Positions 1 through 6,461 of a DNA stretch of 8,384 bases are shown in pieces (positions within the stretch are counted from its first letter, which is position 1; every line of letters starts with the position of its first letter). Location of the stretch: contig CAJXJU010000040.1 in NCBI GenBank assembly GCA_913055195.1, positions 1 to 8,384 on the forward strand. Reading direction: 5' to 3'. Under the pieces are notes generated by a model, which saw only the letters and a list, made by a program, of their open reading frames with translations, was not told where the DNA came from and did no database searches. The translations under genes were made by a program, and so were the position numbers. This DNA comes from an uncultured Desulfohalobiaceae bacterium (lineage in GTDB: Bacteria; Desulfobacterota; Desulfovibrionia; Desulfovibrionales; Desulfonatronovibrionaceae).

Positions 1-1151
1 CCCATGCCCTGCTCAACAACAGAGCTGATGGGAATATCATTGTATGTTGCTTCTTCACCACTGTCATTACTGATGGTGCAGATAAAGCTGGTTGCCCTGC
101 GCACCTTTCCTTTGGCCTTTGCCTCAGCATAGTCCTCTGGCACTGGTGGCACTTCAGGCTCTTCAATCTCAGGAATAACACCTCTGGCTTTCAAGCCTTC
201 AAAGGTCTCTCTGATGACTCTTCTCAACTCGTCAAAAGATCCGGGCACAATAGCGCCAGCTTCCTTAAAAGCCCTGTTTTTGGCTTCAGCAGTCTCGGAA
301 TCGTCGCCAGCCCTTGCGCCTGCGTGACCAAATTGGACTTCGCCAGGAAACAGTTTGGCGCAGGTACCTGTACACCAGGCAACAACAGGCTTGGTGATTT
401 TACCGGCCTTCATGGCCTCAATCACTTCATATTCTTTTTTACCGCCAAGCTCACCCAGCACAACCATCATCTTGATCTCAGGATTGGCTTCATAACGCAG
501 GAAATGGTCAATAAAGGTTGAACCAGGATACAGGTCACCACCAACAGCTATGCCTTCATAAACTCCATTGGTGGCCTGAGAAATAATATTGTTAAGCTCA
601 TTAAACAGCCCGCCTGAAGTAGAAACAAAAGCAACACTGCCAGGCCGGTACAATTTGCAGCGGATAATATTTTCCAGGGTTCCGGCTGAATTTCCTATTT
701 TAAAGGCTCCAGCAGCAATTCCGCCAACAGTAGCCGGGCCAATCACGCATTTTTTCATCTCTTTGGCTGTAGCAGCAATGATACGGGCATATCTCTCTGG
801 AATACCTTCCGCAATAATTGCTACAGTGCGGATAGTATCCTTGGCCAGCGCATCCATTGTAGTGGCGTAAGCAGAACGATAGGATGAAAAATTGACCACT
901 ACATCAGCATTTTGATGTTTTTCAACAGCTTCATCAAAGTGCCGGTAAATGGGAATCAATATCTCTTTGTTGCCAAAAAAACATTTATGAAATCCGTTCT
1001 GCCTGGTTGGGGCCACAATGGCGGCCACACTGGGAGTTTCTCTTCTACAAATATAGTCAAAATCCAGCATCCTCTGGATGGCTCTTTGCTGATAACCATA
1101 AATAATGGCCTGAGTATTTCTATCAAACAAACAATATTCCGGTTTTGCCAT
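1..1151 (-). CDS. aclA: ATP-citrate lyase, large (alpha) subunit, 3' end cut off by the window
   Basis: Subunit of cytosolic ATP-citrate lyase, which interconverts citrate + ATP + CoA and acetyl-CoA + oxaloacetate + ADP + Pi. The first 383 codons are present; the rest lies left of the window. The residues read continuously like the C-terminal half of animal ATP-citrate lyase: a CoA-binding/ligase region with STSGG and NELNNIISQAT, then GGDLYPGSTFIDHFLRYEA, then the phospho-histidine loop QFGHAGARAGDDSETAEAKN with His276 (codon at 324-326). A Pro/Glu-rich linker follows, then RRATSFICTISND opens the citrate-synthase-like domain that cleaves citryl-CoA. The bacterial family is about 600 residues, so roughly 220-230 should be missing. 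The start ATG (1149-1151) follows a strong AAGGAGGA site fused to the aclB stop. Last gene visible in the acn-aclB-aclA operon. Family assignment is very secure; the physiological direction is not shown. Confidence 0.95.
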   Translation of the reverse strand, partial: MAKPEYCLFDRNTQAIIYGYQQRAIQRMLDFDYICRRETPSVAAIVAPTRQNGFHKCFFGNKEILIPIYRHFDEAVEKHQNADVVVNFSSYRSAYATTMDALAKDTIRTVAIIAEGIPERYARIIAATAKEMKKCVIGPATVGGIAAGAFKIGNSAGTLENIIRCKLYRPGSVAFVSTSGGLFNELNNIISQATNGVYEGIAVGGDLYPGSTFIDHFLRYEANPEIKMMVVLGELGGKKEYEVIEAMKAGKITKPVVAWCTGTCAKLFPGEVQFGHAGARAGDDSETAEAKNRAFKEAGAIVPGSFDELRRVIRETFEGLKARGVIPEIEEPEVPPVPEDYAEAKAKGKVRRATSFICTISNDSGEEATYNDIPISSVVEQGM

Positions 1152-1155
1152 TGTG

Positions 1156-1164
1156 TCCTCCTTA
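1156..1164 (-). promoter_or_regulatory. aclA ribosome binding site fused to the aclB stop codon
   Basis: On the minus strand this reads TAAGGAGGA: the aclB stop TAA is the first part of a near-perfect Shine-Dalgarno sequence, four bases before the aclA ATG. It fixes the aclA start and suggests translational coupling, consistent with equal amounts of two subunits of one enzyme. Confidence 0.85.
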
Positions 1165-2436
1165 AGCAGCTTTTTCTTCCAGGGCCAGTTTAACAACTCT
1201 GGTCATGTGGGCCTCCGGGCCGTAAACTTCGATATTCAGACCCAGCCTTTCACCAGCAGCCTTGATCTTGGCCAACCCCTTTTCATAATTGGGGCCGCCC
1301 CTGCGTACATAAATCCTGGCATTCACTTCTTTTAACTTTTCTGTATAATCTTCCAATGCCATTACAATACCATCAAAAGTCTTGGCTACATCAGTAAAAT
1401 TAGCAATACCACCACCTATAATCAAAACCTTGGGCCGACCCTGTGGATCTTTTTCTCTGGTCATCAGATCAAGAAGTGTTTTGGCATATTCATAAGTCTC
1501 ATCTGTGGTGGGATTACCGCTGTATTCACCATAATTACCCAGTTCCTGCGCGCCGCCAAGATCCGAAATGGTGTCCGTATAAACAACACTGGCGCCGCCG
1601 CCCGCAACCATTGTCCAGATACGGCCCTTGGGATTAAGCACTGTCAGTTTCATGGATGAACCGCTCTTGGCATCCAATTGTTTGATATAGGCCTCTTCTT
1701 TGGTGCTCTTGCGTCCAAAAGGAGTTGGAAAGGTGAGATCGCCCCACTTTTCAACACATTCAAATTGGGCTGTATCGTCCAGTCTGGCAACTGCATCCAG
1801 CGGACAAAATTTATTGCCTTCCAGCACAAAAGGATTAAATTCCAGATAAGTAAAATGATAGTCCACAAAGAAATCATATAATGCCTTAACCAGTTTGGTC
1901 ACATTCTCTTTGTTTTCTATCTCTTCAGGGATAGCCTGAGCTATGATTTCTTCAATATTGTCTTTGGCTAAAACAGGAATAAACGCTTCTTTTACCGTAT
2001 CCCAGACCTCTTCAATATCAACACCACCATGAGCGGAAATATAAATCTTATCTCCTTCTCTTTCAGTGGTCATGGCCAGATAATATTCTTTCTCATGCGG
2101 AACGCATGGCTCAACCAGAAAACAATTCAGCTCATTGGTCACATTACCAATGGTTACATCTTTGTTCATGCGTTCACCAATCCATGCCTTGACCTCATCT
2201 AAAGCTGCATTCACCAATACAAGGCCATGCTTACCACGTTTGCCAAACAATTGATCTGGCTTGGCAACCAGCTTTTCTGTGGTCAGCCAGGGATTTTCTT
2301 TTACAAGTTCATCCCAGTTTGTCTCAGGCGTAACCAGCACGCCCTTAAAGTCAAAAGCAATCTCTGGCAGATTGTCCTTTAAATACTTTGCCAGAAGCCT
2401 TTTTGCATCATACTCTCTTATGCCGCGTTGTGCCAT
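1162..2436 (-). CDS. aclB: ATP-citrate lyase, small (beta) subunit
   Basis: 424 residues, close to the usual size of bacterial AclB (about 400-425). It corresponds to the N-terminal half of the one-chain animal enzyme and provides the ATP-grasp nucleotide-binding domain (about residues 1-240) and the citrate-binding domain (about 240-424). Diagnostic stretches are LEFNPFVL (199-205), ARLDDTAQFECVEKWGDLTF (217-236), DAKSGSSMKLTVLNPKGRIW (255-274) and MVAGGGASVVYTDTISDLGG (276-295). NYGEYSGNP (301-309), VRRGGPNYEKGL (377-388) and YGPEAHMTRVV (405-415) complete the match. Its partner AclA carries the phospho-histidine and the citryl-CoA cleavage domain. The start has AAGGAG (2443-2448) six bases before the ATG, overlapping the acn stop. 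It lies 10 bases after acn and 10 bases before aclA, so it is surely co-transcribed. No damage seen. Confidence 0.96.
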   Translation of the reverse strand: MAQRGIREYDAKRLLAKYLKDNLPEIAFDFKGVLVTPETNWDELVKENPWLTTEKLVAKPDQLFGKRGKHGLVLVNAALDEVKAWIGERMNKDVTIGNVTNELNCFLVEPCVPHEKEYYLAMTTEREGDKIYISAHGGVDIEEVWDTVKEAFIPVLAKDNIEEIIAQAIPEEIENKENVTKLVKALYDFFVDYHFTYLEFNPFVLEGNKFCPLDAVARLDDTAQFECVEKWGDLTFPTPFGRKSTKEEAYIKQLDAKSGSSMKLTVLNPKGRIWTMVAGGGASVVYTDTISDLGGAQELGNYGEYSGNPTTDETYEYAKTLLDLMTREKDPQGRPKVLIIGGGIANFTDVAKTFDGIVMALEDYTEKLKEVNARIYVRRGGPNYEKGLAKIKAAGERLGLNIEVYGPEAHMTRVVKLALEEKAA

Positions 2437-2442
2437 AATACT

Positions 2443-2449
2443 CTCCTTA
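2443..2449 (-). promoter_or_regulatory. aclB ribosome binding site fused to the acn stop codon
   Basis: Minus-strand TAAGGAG: the acn stop TAA runs directly into the Shine-Dalgarno sequence of aclB, six bases before its ATG. The arrangement and the 10-base gap are the same as at the aclB/aclA junction. Confidence 0.8.
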
Positions 2450-4387
2450 CGCTTTCATTTTCATGTAGCTAAGTGTTCCACCAGCCAGAAGAATCTCTTT
2501 CTGGCGATCAGACAATTGATAAGTTACAGTGTAACTCTTGCCTTTGGTCTTGTTCTCCACAATCAAATCCTCGCCTGCCTTGATCTTTGCGCGCATGTTT
2601 TCAATGACCAATTCATCTCCCTGCTCAATGTCAGCGTAATCTGCCTCATTTAACAAAAGCGGCGCAATGCCAAAGTTCACCAGATTAGCCGCGTGTATGC
2701 GTTCAAAAGACCTGGCAAGAACAGCCTTTACTCCCAGATACATAGGGCAAATGGCAGCATGTTCACGGGAAGACCCCTGACCATAACTCAAACCGCCCAC
2801 AATAATATTGTGTTTGCCCTTTTCCTTATTGGCCCTGGCCCGGATATGAAATTCAGGATCAAGCACCTCAAAGACAAATTCTGCATACTTGGGCACATTG
2901 GAACGGTATTTCATGCGGCTGCCCGCTGGAATAATATGATCAGTGGTGATCTCATCACCAACCTTGATGGTCACCACACCATCTATTTTTTCAGGCATGG
3001 GATCATTTACTGGTGGCTCGCCAATGTTCGGCCCACGATAAATCTCTATCTTTTCTGGCTCCGGGGAAGGGGCAATGAACATGGAATCATCAATCCTGAA
3101 CATTAAAGGCTGCATAATGCTGGGATAATACATATACCTATCAAATGAACGTGGATCAGTAATTTTGCCTGTAACAACAGCAGCAGCAGCAGCTTCCGGG
3201 CTGACCAGATACACGTCTGCTGACTTGGTTCCACAGCGGCCCAGGAAATTGCGGTTACTGGTACGAAGTGAAACACCATTGCTGCGTGGAGCACAGCTAT
3301 TGCCAATACAAAAGCCACAAGCGCTTTCAGCTATCCTGGCACCAGCGGCAAGCAATTTATCCAGTGCACCATTGTCTGCCAGCATACGCATAACCTGCCT
3401 GGAACCTGGGGCAACAATAAAACTCACATCTGGATGACAAACCTTGCCATCCAGCATTTCAGCAACAATCATCAGGTCACGATAAGAAGAATTGGTGCAA
3501 CTACCAATACAAACCTGATCAACAGGCAATCCTTCTACTTCAGAAAGCTTCTTCACGTTGCCAGGGTTGTGCGGGCAGGCAATCATTGGCTCAAGCTCGC
3601 TCAAATTAATTTCCACTTCTTTGTCATAAACCGCACCCTCATCAGCACTAAGCGGCACCCAATCGGTTTCCCTGGCCTGCGCCCTTAAAAATTCTCTGGT
3701 CACTTCATCACTTGGAAAAATAGAAAATGTTACACCACACTCAGCTCCCATGTTGGTAATGGTAGCCCGCTCAGGCACACTCAATGTTTTTACGCCCTCG
3801 CCAGTATATTCAAAAACGCAACCCACGTTGCCTTTACTACCAAAAATCTCCAGTACTTTTAAAATAATATCCTTGGCACTGACCCACTCAGGCAGTTTGC
3901 CTGTCAGATTGATGCGCACAACCCTGGGGCAGGTAAGATAAAAAGGCCCGCCAGCCATAGCCACAGCCACATCCAGGCCGCCAGCGCCAATAGCTACCAT
4001 GCCAATGCCGCCTCCTGTTGGCGTATGACTGTCAGAACCAAGCAAGGTTTTGCCTGGAGCAGCAAAACGCTCCAGATGCACCTGATGACAAATACCATTG
4101 CCAGGACGGGAATAAATCATCCCGTATTTAGCAGCCATAGTCTGTAAGTACTTGTGATCATCAGGGTTCTCAAAACCGGCCTGAATGGTGTTGTGGTCAA
4201 CATAACTCACCGAAAGCTCGGTCTTTACCCGCGGGATGCCCATGGCCTCAAACTGAAGATTGCACATGGTGCCAGTGGCATCCTGGGTTAATGTCTGATC
4301 AATGCGAATGCCTATTTCTTTACCAGGCTCATACTGGCCCACGACCAGATGACTTTCCAGAATCTTTTGGGTCAAAGTTTTCGCCAT
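2447..4387 (-). CDS. acn: Aconitate hydratase, compact single-chain (Aquifex-type) form
   Basis: Cytosolic iron-sulfur hydratase interconverting citrate and isocitrate via cis-aconitate. It has 646 residues, much shorter than AcnA or AcnB (about 860-890), and fits the compact bacterial aconitase family. The N-terminal domains carry DSHTPTGGG (119-127). The 4Fe-4S ligands are most likely Cys297 (IGSCTNSS) with Cys357 and Cys360 (ACGFC). After a linker at about 435-470, the swivel domain has DEITTDHIIPAGS (478-490), the active-site loop YGQGSSREHAA (535-545) and FERIHAANLVNFGIAPL. All key residues are intact. The ATG (4385-4387) follows AGGAGAGG (4393-4400). First gene of the operon with aclB and aclA, so it feeds or drains the citrate used by the lyase. 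Relatives 3-isopropylmalate dehydratase and homoaconitase are less likely because large and small parts are fused and the partners are citrate enzymes. Confidence 0.94.
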   Translation of the reverse strand: MAKTLTQKILESHLVVGQYEPGKEIGIRIDQTLTQDATGTMCNLQFEAMGIPRVKTELSVSYVDHNTIQAGFENPDDHKYLQTMAAKYGMIYSRPGNGICHQVHLERFAAPGKTLLGSDSHTPTGGGIGMVAIGAGGLDVAVAMAGGPFYLTCPRVVRINLTGKLPEWVSAKDIILKVLEIFGSKGNVGCVFEYTGEGVKTLSVPERATITNMGAECGVTFSIFPSDEVTREFLRAQARETDWVPLSADEGAVYDKEVEINLSELEPMIACPHNPGNVKKLSEVEGLPVDQVCIGSCTNSSYRDLMIVAEMLDGKVCHPDVSFIVAPGSRQVMRMLADNGALDKLLAAGARIAESACGFCIGNSCAPRSNGVSLRTSNRNFLGRCGTKSADVYLVSPEAAAAAVVTGKITDPRSFDRYMYYPSIMQPLMFRIDDSMFIAPSPEPEKIEIYRGPNIGEPPVNDPMPEKIDGVVTIKVGDEITTDHIIPAGSRMKYRSNVPKYAEFVFEVLDPEFHIRARANKEKGKHNIIVGGLSYGQGSSREHAAICPMYLGVKAVLARSFERIHAANLVNFGIAPLLLNEADYADIEQGDELVIENMRAKIKAGEDLIVENKTKGKSYTVTYQLSDRQKEILLAGGTLSYMKMKA

Positions 4388-4409
4388 TACTACCTCTCCT
4401 CAAATTTTA

Positions 4410-4432
4410 TCCTTTATGGAATTTCAAAAGGA
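4410..4432. promoter_or_regulatory. Dyad symmetry in the acn leader (possible operator)
   Basis: TCCTTT (4410-4415) and AAAGGA (4427-4432) form a perfect inverted repeat around 11 bases. The symmetry nearly continues outward as TTAT on the left and AATAA on the right. It ends 23 bases upstream of the acn ATG, just above the ribosome binding site, where a repressor or an RNA hairpin could act. The region is AT-rich, so chance is possible. Confidence 0.25.
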
Positions 4433-4445
4433 AATAATTAACTTT

Positions 4446-4501
4446 TTCAAAATATGCACTTCAAATTCGATATATGGCACAAAAAAAGTGATAAAAGGCA
4501 C
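4446..4501 (-). promoter_or_regulatory. Three GCAC-ending boxes at 21-base spacing upstream of acn
   Basis: In plus-strand reading, TTCAAAATATGCAC ends at 4459, TTCGATATATGGCAC at 4480 and GTGATAAAAGGCAC at 4501. The ends are exactly 21 bases apart, two helical turns, so the boxes face one side of the DNA. They lie about 60-115 bases upstream of the acn start, where an activator of the operon would be expected. I could not recognise a convincing -35/-10 pair for acn in this gap. The regulator is unknown and the call is inferred from position and phasing only. Confidence 0.3.
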
Positions 4502-4567
4502 AGATCAATCAAACCAGTAAATTTCAACCGCTCACAGGACAATAAGCACCCTTCACCATTTATTAAA

Positions 4568-4584
4568 GGGACAGGAAAAATTTG
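4568..4584 (+). repeat. GGGACAGG repeat, copy 1 (degenerate, left half only)
   Basis: GGGACAGGAAAAATTTG shares the first 10 bases GGGACAGGA(A/G) with copy 2, which begins 29 bases later in the same orientation. The second arm, TCTTGAC, is not present here, so this looks like a decayed or partial copy. Confidence 0.45.
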
Positions 4585-4596
4585 TTTAAATAAAAA

Positions 4597-4621
4597 GGGA
4601 CAGGAGAAAAATTATCTTGAC
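4597..4621 (+). repeat. GGGACAGG repeat, copy 2 (full, hairpin-forming, left side)
   Basis: The arms GACAGGA (4599-4605) and TCTTGAC (4615-4621) can pair with one A-A mismatch and one G-T wobble around a 9-base loop. The inverted copy at 6457-6478 has identical arms and a 6-base loop, so the length difference between copies falls in the loop. That is what a REP-like substrate of a RAYT protein would look like. The G-T wobble becomes an A-C mismatch on the other strand, so the hairpin is better on this strand. Confidence 0.6.
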
Positions 4622-4645
4622 CAGTTTCTCATTTTTGCAGATAAT
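4617..4645 (+). promoter_or_regulatory. Sigma70-type promoter for the orphan gene
   Basis: TTGACC (4617-4622, five of six consensus bases) is followed after exactly 17 bases by GATAAT (4640-4645, five of six). Transcription would start near 4652, leaving a leader of about 30 bases to the start codon at 4682. The -35 box overlaps the right arm of repeat copy 2 (TCTTGAC), so the repeat itself supplies part of the promoter. The sequence match is good; activity is inferred. Confidence 0.6.
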
Positions 4646-4668
4646 TATATCAAAATCATGACTAATAA

Positions 4669-4678
4669 GGGAGGGGAG
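4669..4678 (+). promoter_or_regulatory. Ribosome binding site that decides the orphan gene start
   Basis: GGGAGGGGAG contains GGAGG (4670-4674) seven bases before the ATG at 4682. The more upstream in-frame ATGs at 4454 and 4658 have no such site. A start at 4454 would also read through both repeat copies and the promoter. The start at 4682 is therefore preferred. Confidence 0.75.
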
Positions 4679-4681
4679 CAA

Positions 4682-5446
4682 ATGAACTTTCAGCCATTAG
4701 AATCGAGAATGACTATTGAATTCAATGATATCAAAATAAAGCTTTATCCTATTTCTGAGACACTTTATGGAGATATAATTTCACTTACCATTCCTATCCA
4801 TGAAAATTATACTCATTATCTACGCTTAATAAAATATTTAGAAATATACGCACCAGATTTTGATTATCCAAGACACTATGCTGCTTTAAAAACATTATTT
4901 GGTGATAGTACACTGTTATATGATTATTATAAATGCTCTTTTGAATATATATTTCTTTTAAAAATTAATAAAAAGCAGACTAAATCTTTATATTTATTAA
5001 ATTATACAGATATTAAAGGCTCATTTTGTTTTTTATTTCACAAAATTCTTATCTCACAGGAGGAACTTATCAGATATCCTGAGAAGCATAGATGCAATTT
5101 ATTTGAACCACTTGAGCACGAATTTTCAAAATCTGACATGGAATTTTTCATGAATTACTTTTTATTCTATCTTGTTGGATATTTTGAAACTATAGAACAT
5201 CTATATAAGGATGAATTTATAAGGTACCATAATTATTGTCAAATGATTTATGGTTATAAAGATAATCATTTCTTTTGTAATCAATATAACTCTTATAATG
5301 AATATATTAATGAAAGAAAAAAAAATTACAGACCAAACGGCACATCTGATTTTAAAACAATTGATATTATTATAGTAATAAGTTATCTACACAAATACAA
5401 GACGCGAAAATTTGCGTTTTCGAGTTCAGGCGACGCAGGAAATTGA
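4682..5446 (+). CDS. Orphan hypothetical protein, AT-rich, aromatic-rich
   Basis: 254 residues; I recognise no family. It has no signal peptide and no catalytic motif that I can name. It is strikingly rich in aromatic residues: 29 Tyr and 22 Phe, about one residue in five. The most hydrophobic stretch is FFMNYFLFYLVGYF (155-168), probably a buried helix rather than a clear membrane anchor. Six Cys are scattered without a CxxC pair. Base composition is foreign to the window: four 60-base lines starting at 4741, 4801, 4981 and 5281 contain 20, 14, 9 and 13 G+C, against 27 in the line at 1681 (aclB). The last 14 residues (TRKFAFSSSGDAGN) use GC-richer codons, so the native C-terminus may have been replaced. 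It has its own promoter and strong ribosome binding site and converges on the transposase gene with 16 bases between stops. Likely a horizontally acquired gene; role unknown. Confidence 0.6.
   Translation: MNFQPLESRMTIEFNDIKIKLYPISETLYGDIISLTIPIHENYTHYLRLIKYLEIYAPDFDYPRHYAALKTLFGDSTLLYDYYKCSFEYIFLLKINKKQTKSLYLLNYTDIKGSFCFLFHKILISQEELIRYPEKHRCNLFEPLEHEFSKSDMEFFMNYFLFYLVGYFETIEHLYKDEFIRYHNYCQMIYGYKDNHFFCNQYNSYNEYINERKKNYRPNGTSDFKTIDIIIVISYLHKYKTRKFAFSSSGDAGN
5405..5422. other. Perfect 6-bp hairpin at the composition boundary
   Basis: CGAAAA (5405-5410) and TTTTCG (5417-5422) flank the loop TTTGCG inside the last codons of the orphan gene. It sits where the AT-rich sequence ends. No T-run follows on the plus strand, so it is not a typical terminator. 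GACGC occurs just before it (5401-5405) and again at 5432-5436, with the inverse GCGTC at 5468-5472 in the end of the transposase gene. It could mark an insertion or recombination end. Confidence 0.3.
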
Positions 5447-5462
5447 AAAAGAGAATTATTTC

Positions 5463-6380
5463 TTATGGCGTCTGTCTGAAAGAGAAAACATTTTCAAACC
5501 CTGATATTTTATGTGGCTCTCGGTCTCTTTCTATCTTTAATTTATCTTTAAAACGTTGAAATTGTTCTTTGACAAATTGCCTGCTGCCCAGAAATACTCC
5601 CTCTGTCAGATATCTTGTCCTGTATAATAAACGATCTGCTGTGGTAAATTTAAATTTCTTTTTGCGCTCCTTTTCAATTGTTTCTTCATTAATGGATGCG
5701 CCTTTGGGGCTTTCCAGACAGCCATGCTCATATACATATTCCCGATACATGCGAAATCGTTCTTCCTCATCGTCTATCTCATACTGCTTTAAGCCAAAAT
5801 CCAGACTGAGAAATCCATCCTTATTGCCTGTTCTGGCCACATAACCCATAGATGACCAGCGATAATCTTCAGGCTTTTGAACTATACCTGCCCTGACAGG
5901 ATTCAAGTCAATATAAGCCAGGCAATTTATCAAAGTGTAACCTTTTTCTACGATTACGCTTTTAAACCTGTCAGACCAGAAATAGCCCTTACGACCGTAG
6001 GTTTTGTTGTAGTACCAGGTAAATCTTTGTTTTAGTTCTTTAATAAATTCAGAGAGATTGGTCCATTTTTGCCTGAAATGTGGGATTTGATCTTGAGTCA
6101 GGATGCGGTCATCGTTTTTGTAATAGATTTCAAATCGACGCATAACTTCCTGATCAGACATCTCATCTTCCGGGTAAGTCTGAACAAGGAGATGAAAATG
6201 ATTGCCCATAATACAAAAACCGAGAATATCGACAAAATAGACGGATGCGAGGAATTTAAGGAGTTTGAGAAAAACTTCTTTGTCTGTGTCTGAGATGGGC
6301 AGGTCAGGCAAGGCAGACCTGGAGATGACATGATAAACAGCAGGCTGATCAGTTATAAGCATCCTGGGAATGCGGGGCAT
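5463..6380 (-). CDS. REP-associated tyrosine transposase (RAYT), HUH/Y1 superfamily
   Basis: 305 residues related to the IS200/IS605 transposase but of the longer RAYT type, which nicks single-stranded hairpin DNA of REP-like repeats and is usually stable in the chromosome. Visible landmarks are YHVISR (16-21), GFCIMGNHFHLLVQ (54-67) with the metal-binding pair His61 and His63, and FTWYYN (120-125) with Tyr123 as the likely nucleophile. GYFWSDRFKS (132-141) and YIDLNPVRAGI followed by DYRWSS, typical of this family, come next. The basic C-terminal part from about 200 includes RTRYLTEGVFLGSRQFVKEQ. All catalytic residues appear intact. The ATG (6378-6380) follows GGGAGG (6390-6395) by nine bases. 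Copies of a GGGACAGG hairpin lie upstream of it and beyond the orphan gene, and are the probable substrate. Composition is somewhat AT-rich (23 of 60 G+C in the line at 5881). Confidence 0.9.
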   Translation of the reverse strand: MPRIPRMLITDQPAVYHVISRSALPDLPISDTDKEVFLKLLKFLASVYFVDILGFCIMGNHFHLLVQTYPEDEMSDQEVMRRFEIYYKNDDRILTQDQIPHFRQKWTNLSEFIKELKQRFTWYYNKTYGRKGYFWSDRFKSVIVEKGYTLINCLAYIDLNPVRAGIVQKPEDYRWSSMGYVARTGNKDGFLSLDFGLKQYEIDDEEERFRMYREYVYEHGCLESPKGASINEETIEKERKKKFKFTTADRLLYRTRYLTEGVFLGSRQFVKEQFQRFKDKLKIERDREPHKISGFENVFSFRQTP

Positions 6381-6432
6381 GGGCGATTACCTCCCATAAA
6401 AATTTGTGAAACTCAAAAAAGTAAACGAACAA

Positions 6433-6461
6433 AAAATGCAGGAAAAATGAAAAAATGTCAA
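6433..6461 (-). promoter_or_regulatory. Possible promoter of the transposase gene, with -35 from the repeat
   Basis: On the minus strand a perfect TTGACA (6456-6461) is followed after 17 bases by CATTTT (6433-6438), only three of six -10 bases. The -35 box overlaps the TCTTGAC arm of the inverted repeat copy, mirroring the orphan gene's promoter on the other side. The poor -10 fits a weakly expressed transposase. Confidence 0.35.

Noticed and set aside
3178..3193. CAG triplet run inside acn as a microsatellite
   Set aside because: It encodes the alanine run in SPEAAAAAVV of a conserved helix. This is ordinary coding sequence.
2261..3941. Plus-strand open frames of 60-140 codons antisense to aclB and acn
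   Set aside because: They lie opposite well-conserved coding sequence, lack ribosome binding sites and resemble no protein family.
4585..4596. Target-site duplication outside the GGGACAGG repeats
   Set aside because: The bases before 4597 (ATAAAAA) and after 6478 (ATATAAT) are only similarly AT-rich, not a duplication. HUH/Y1 elements do not make one anyway.
4454..4681. N-terminal extension of the orphan gene from an ATG at 4454
   Set aside because: It has no ribosome binding site and runs through both repeat copies and the promoter. The strong site at 4669-4678 fits the ATG at 4682.
5449..5464. AAGA...TCTT dyad between the convergent stops as a bidirectional terminator
   Set aside because: The stem is short, AT-rich, includes a G-T wobble and has no T-run. 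It is too weak to call.
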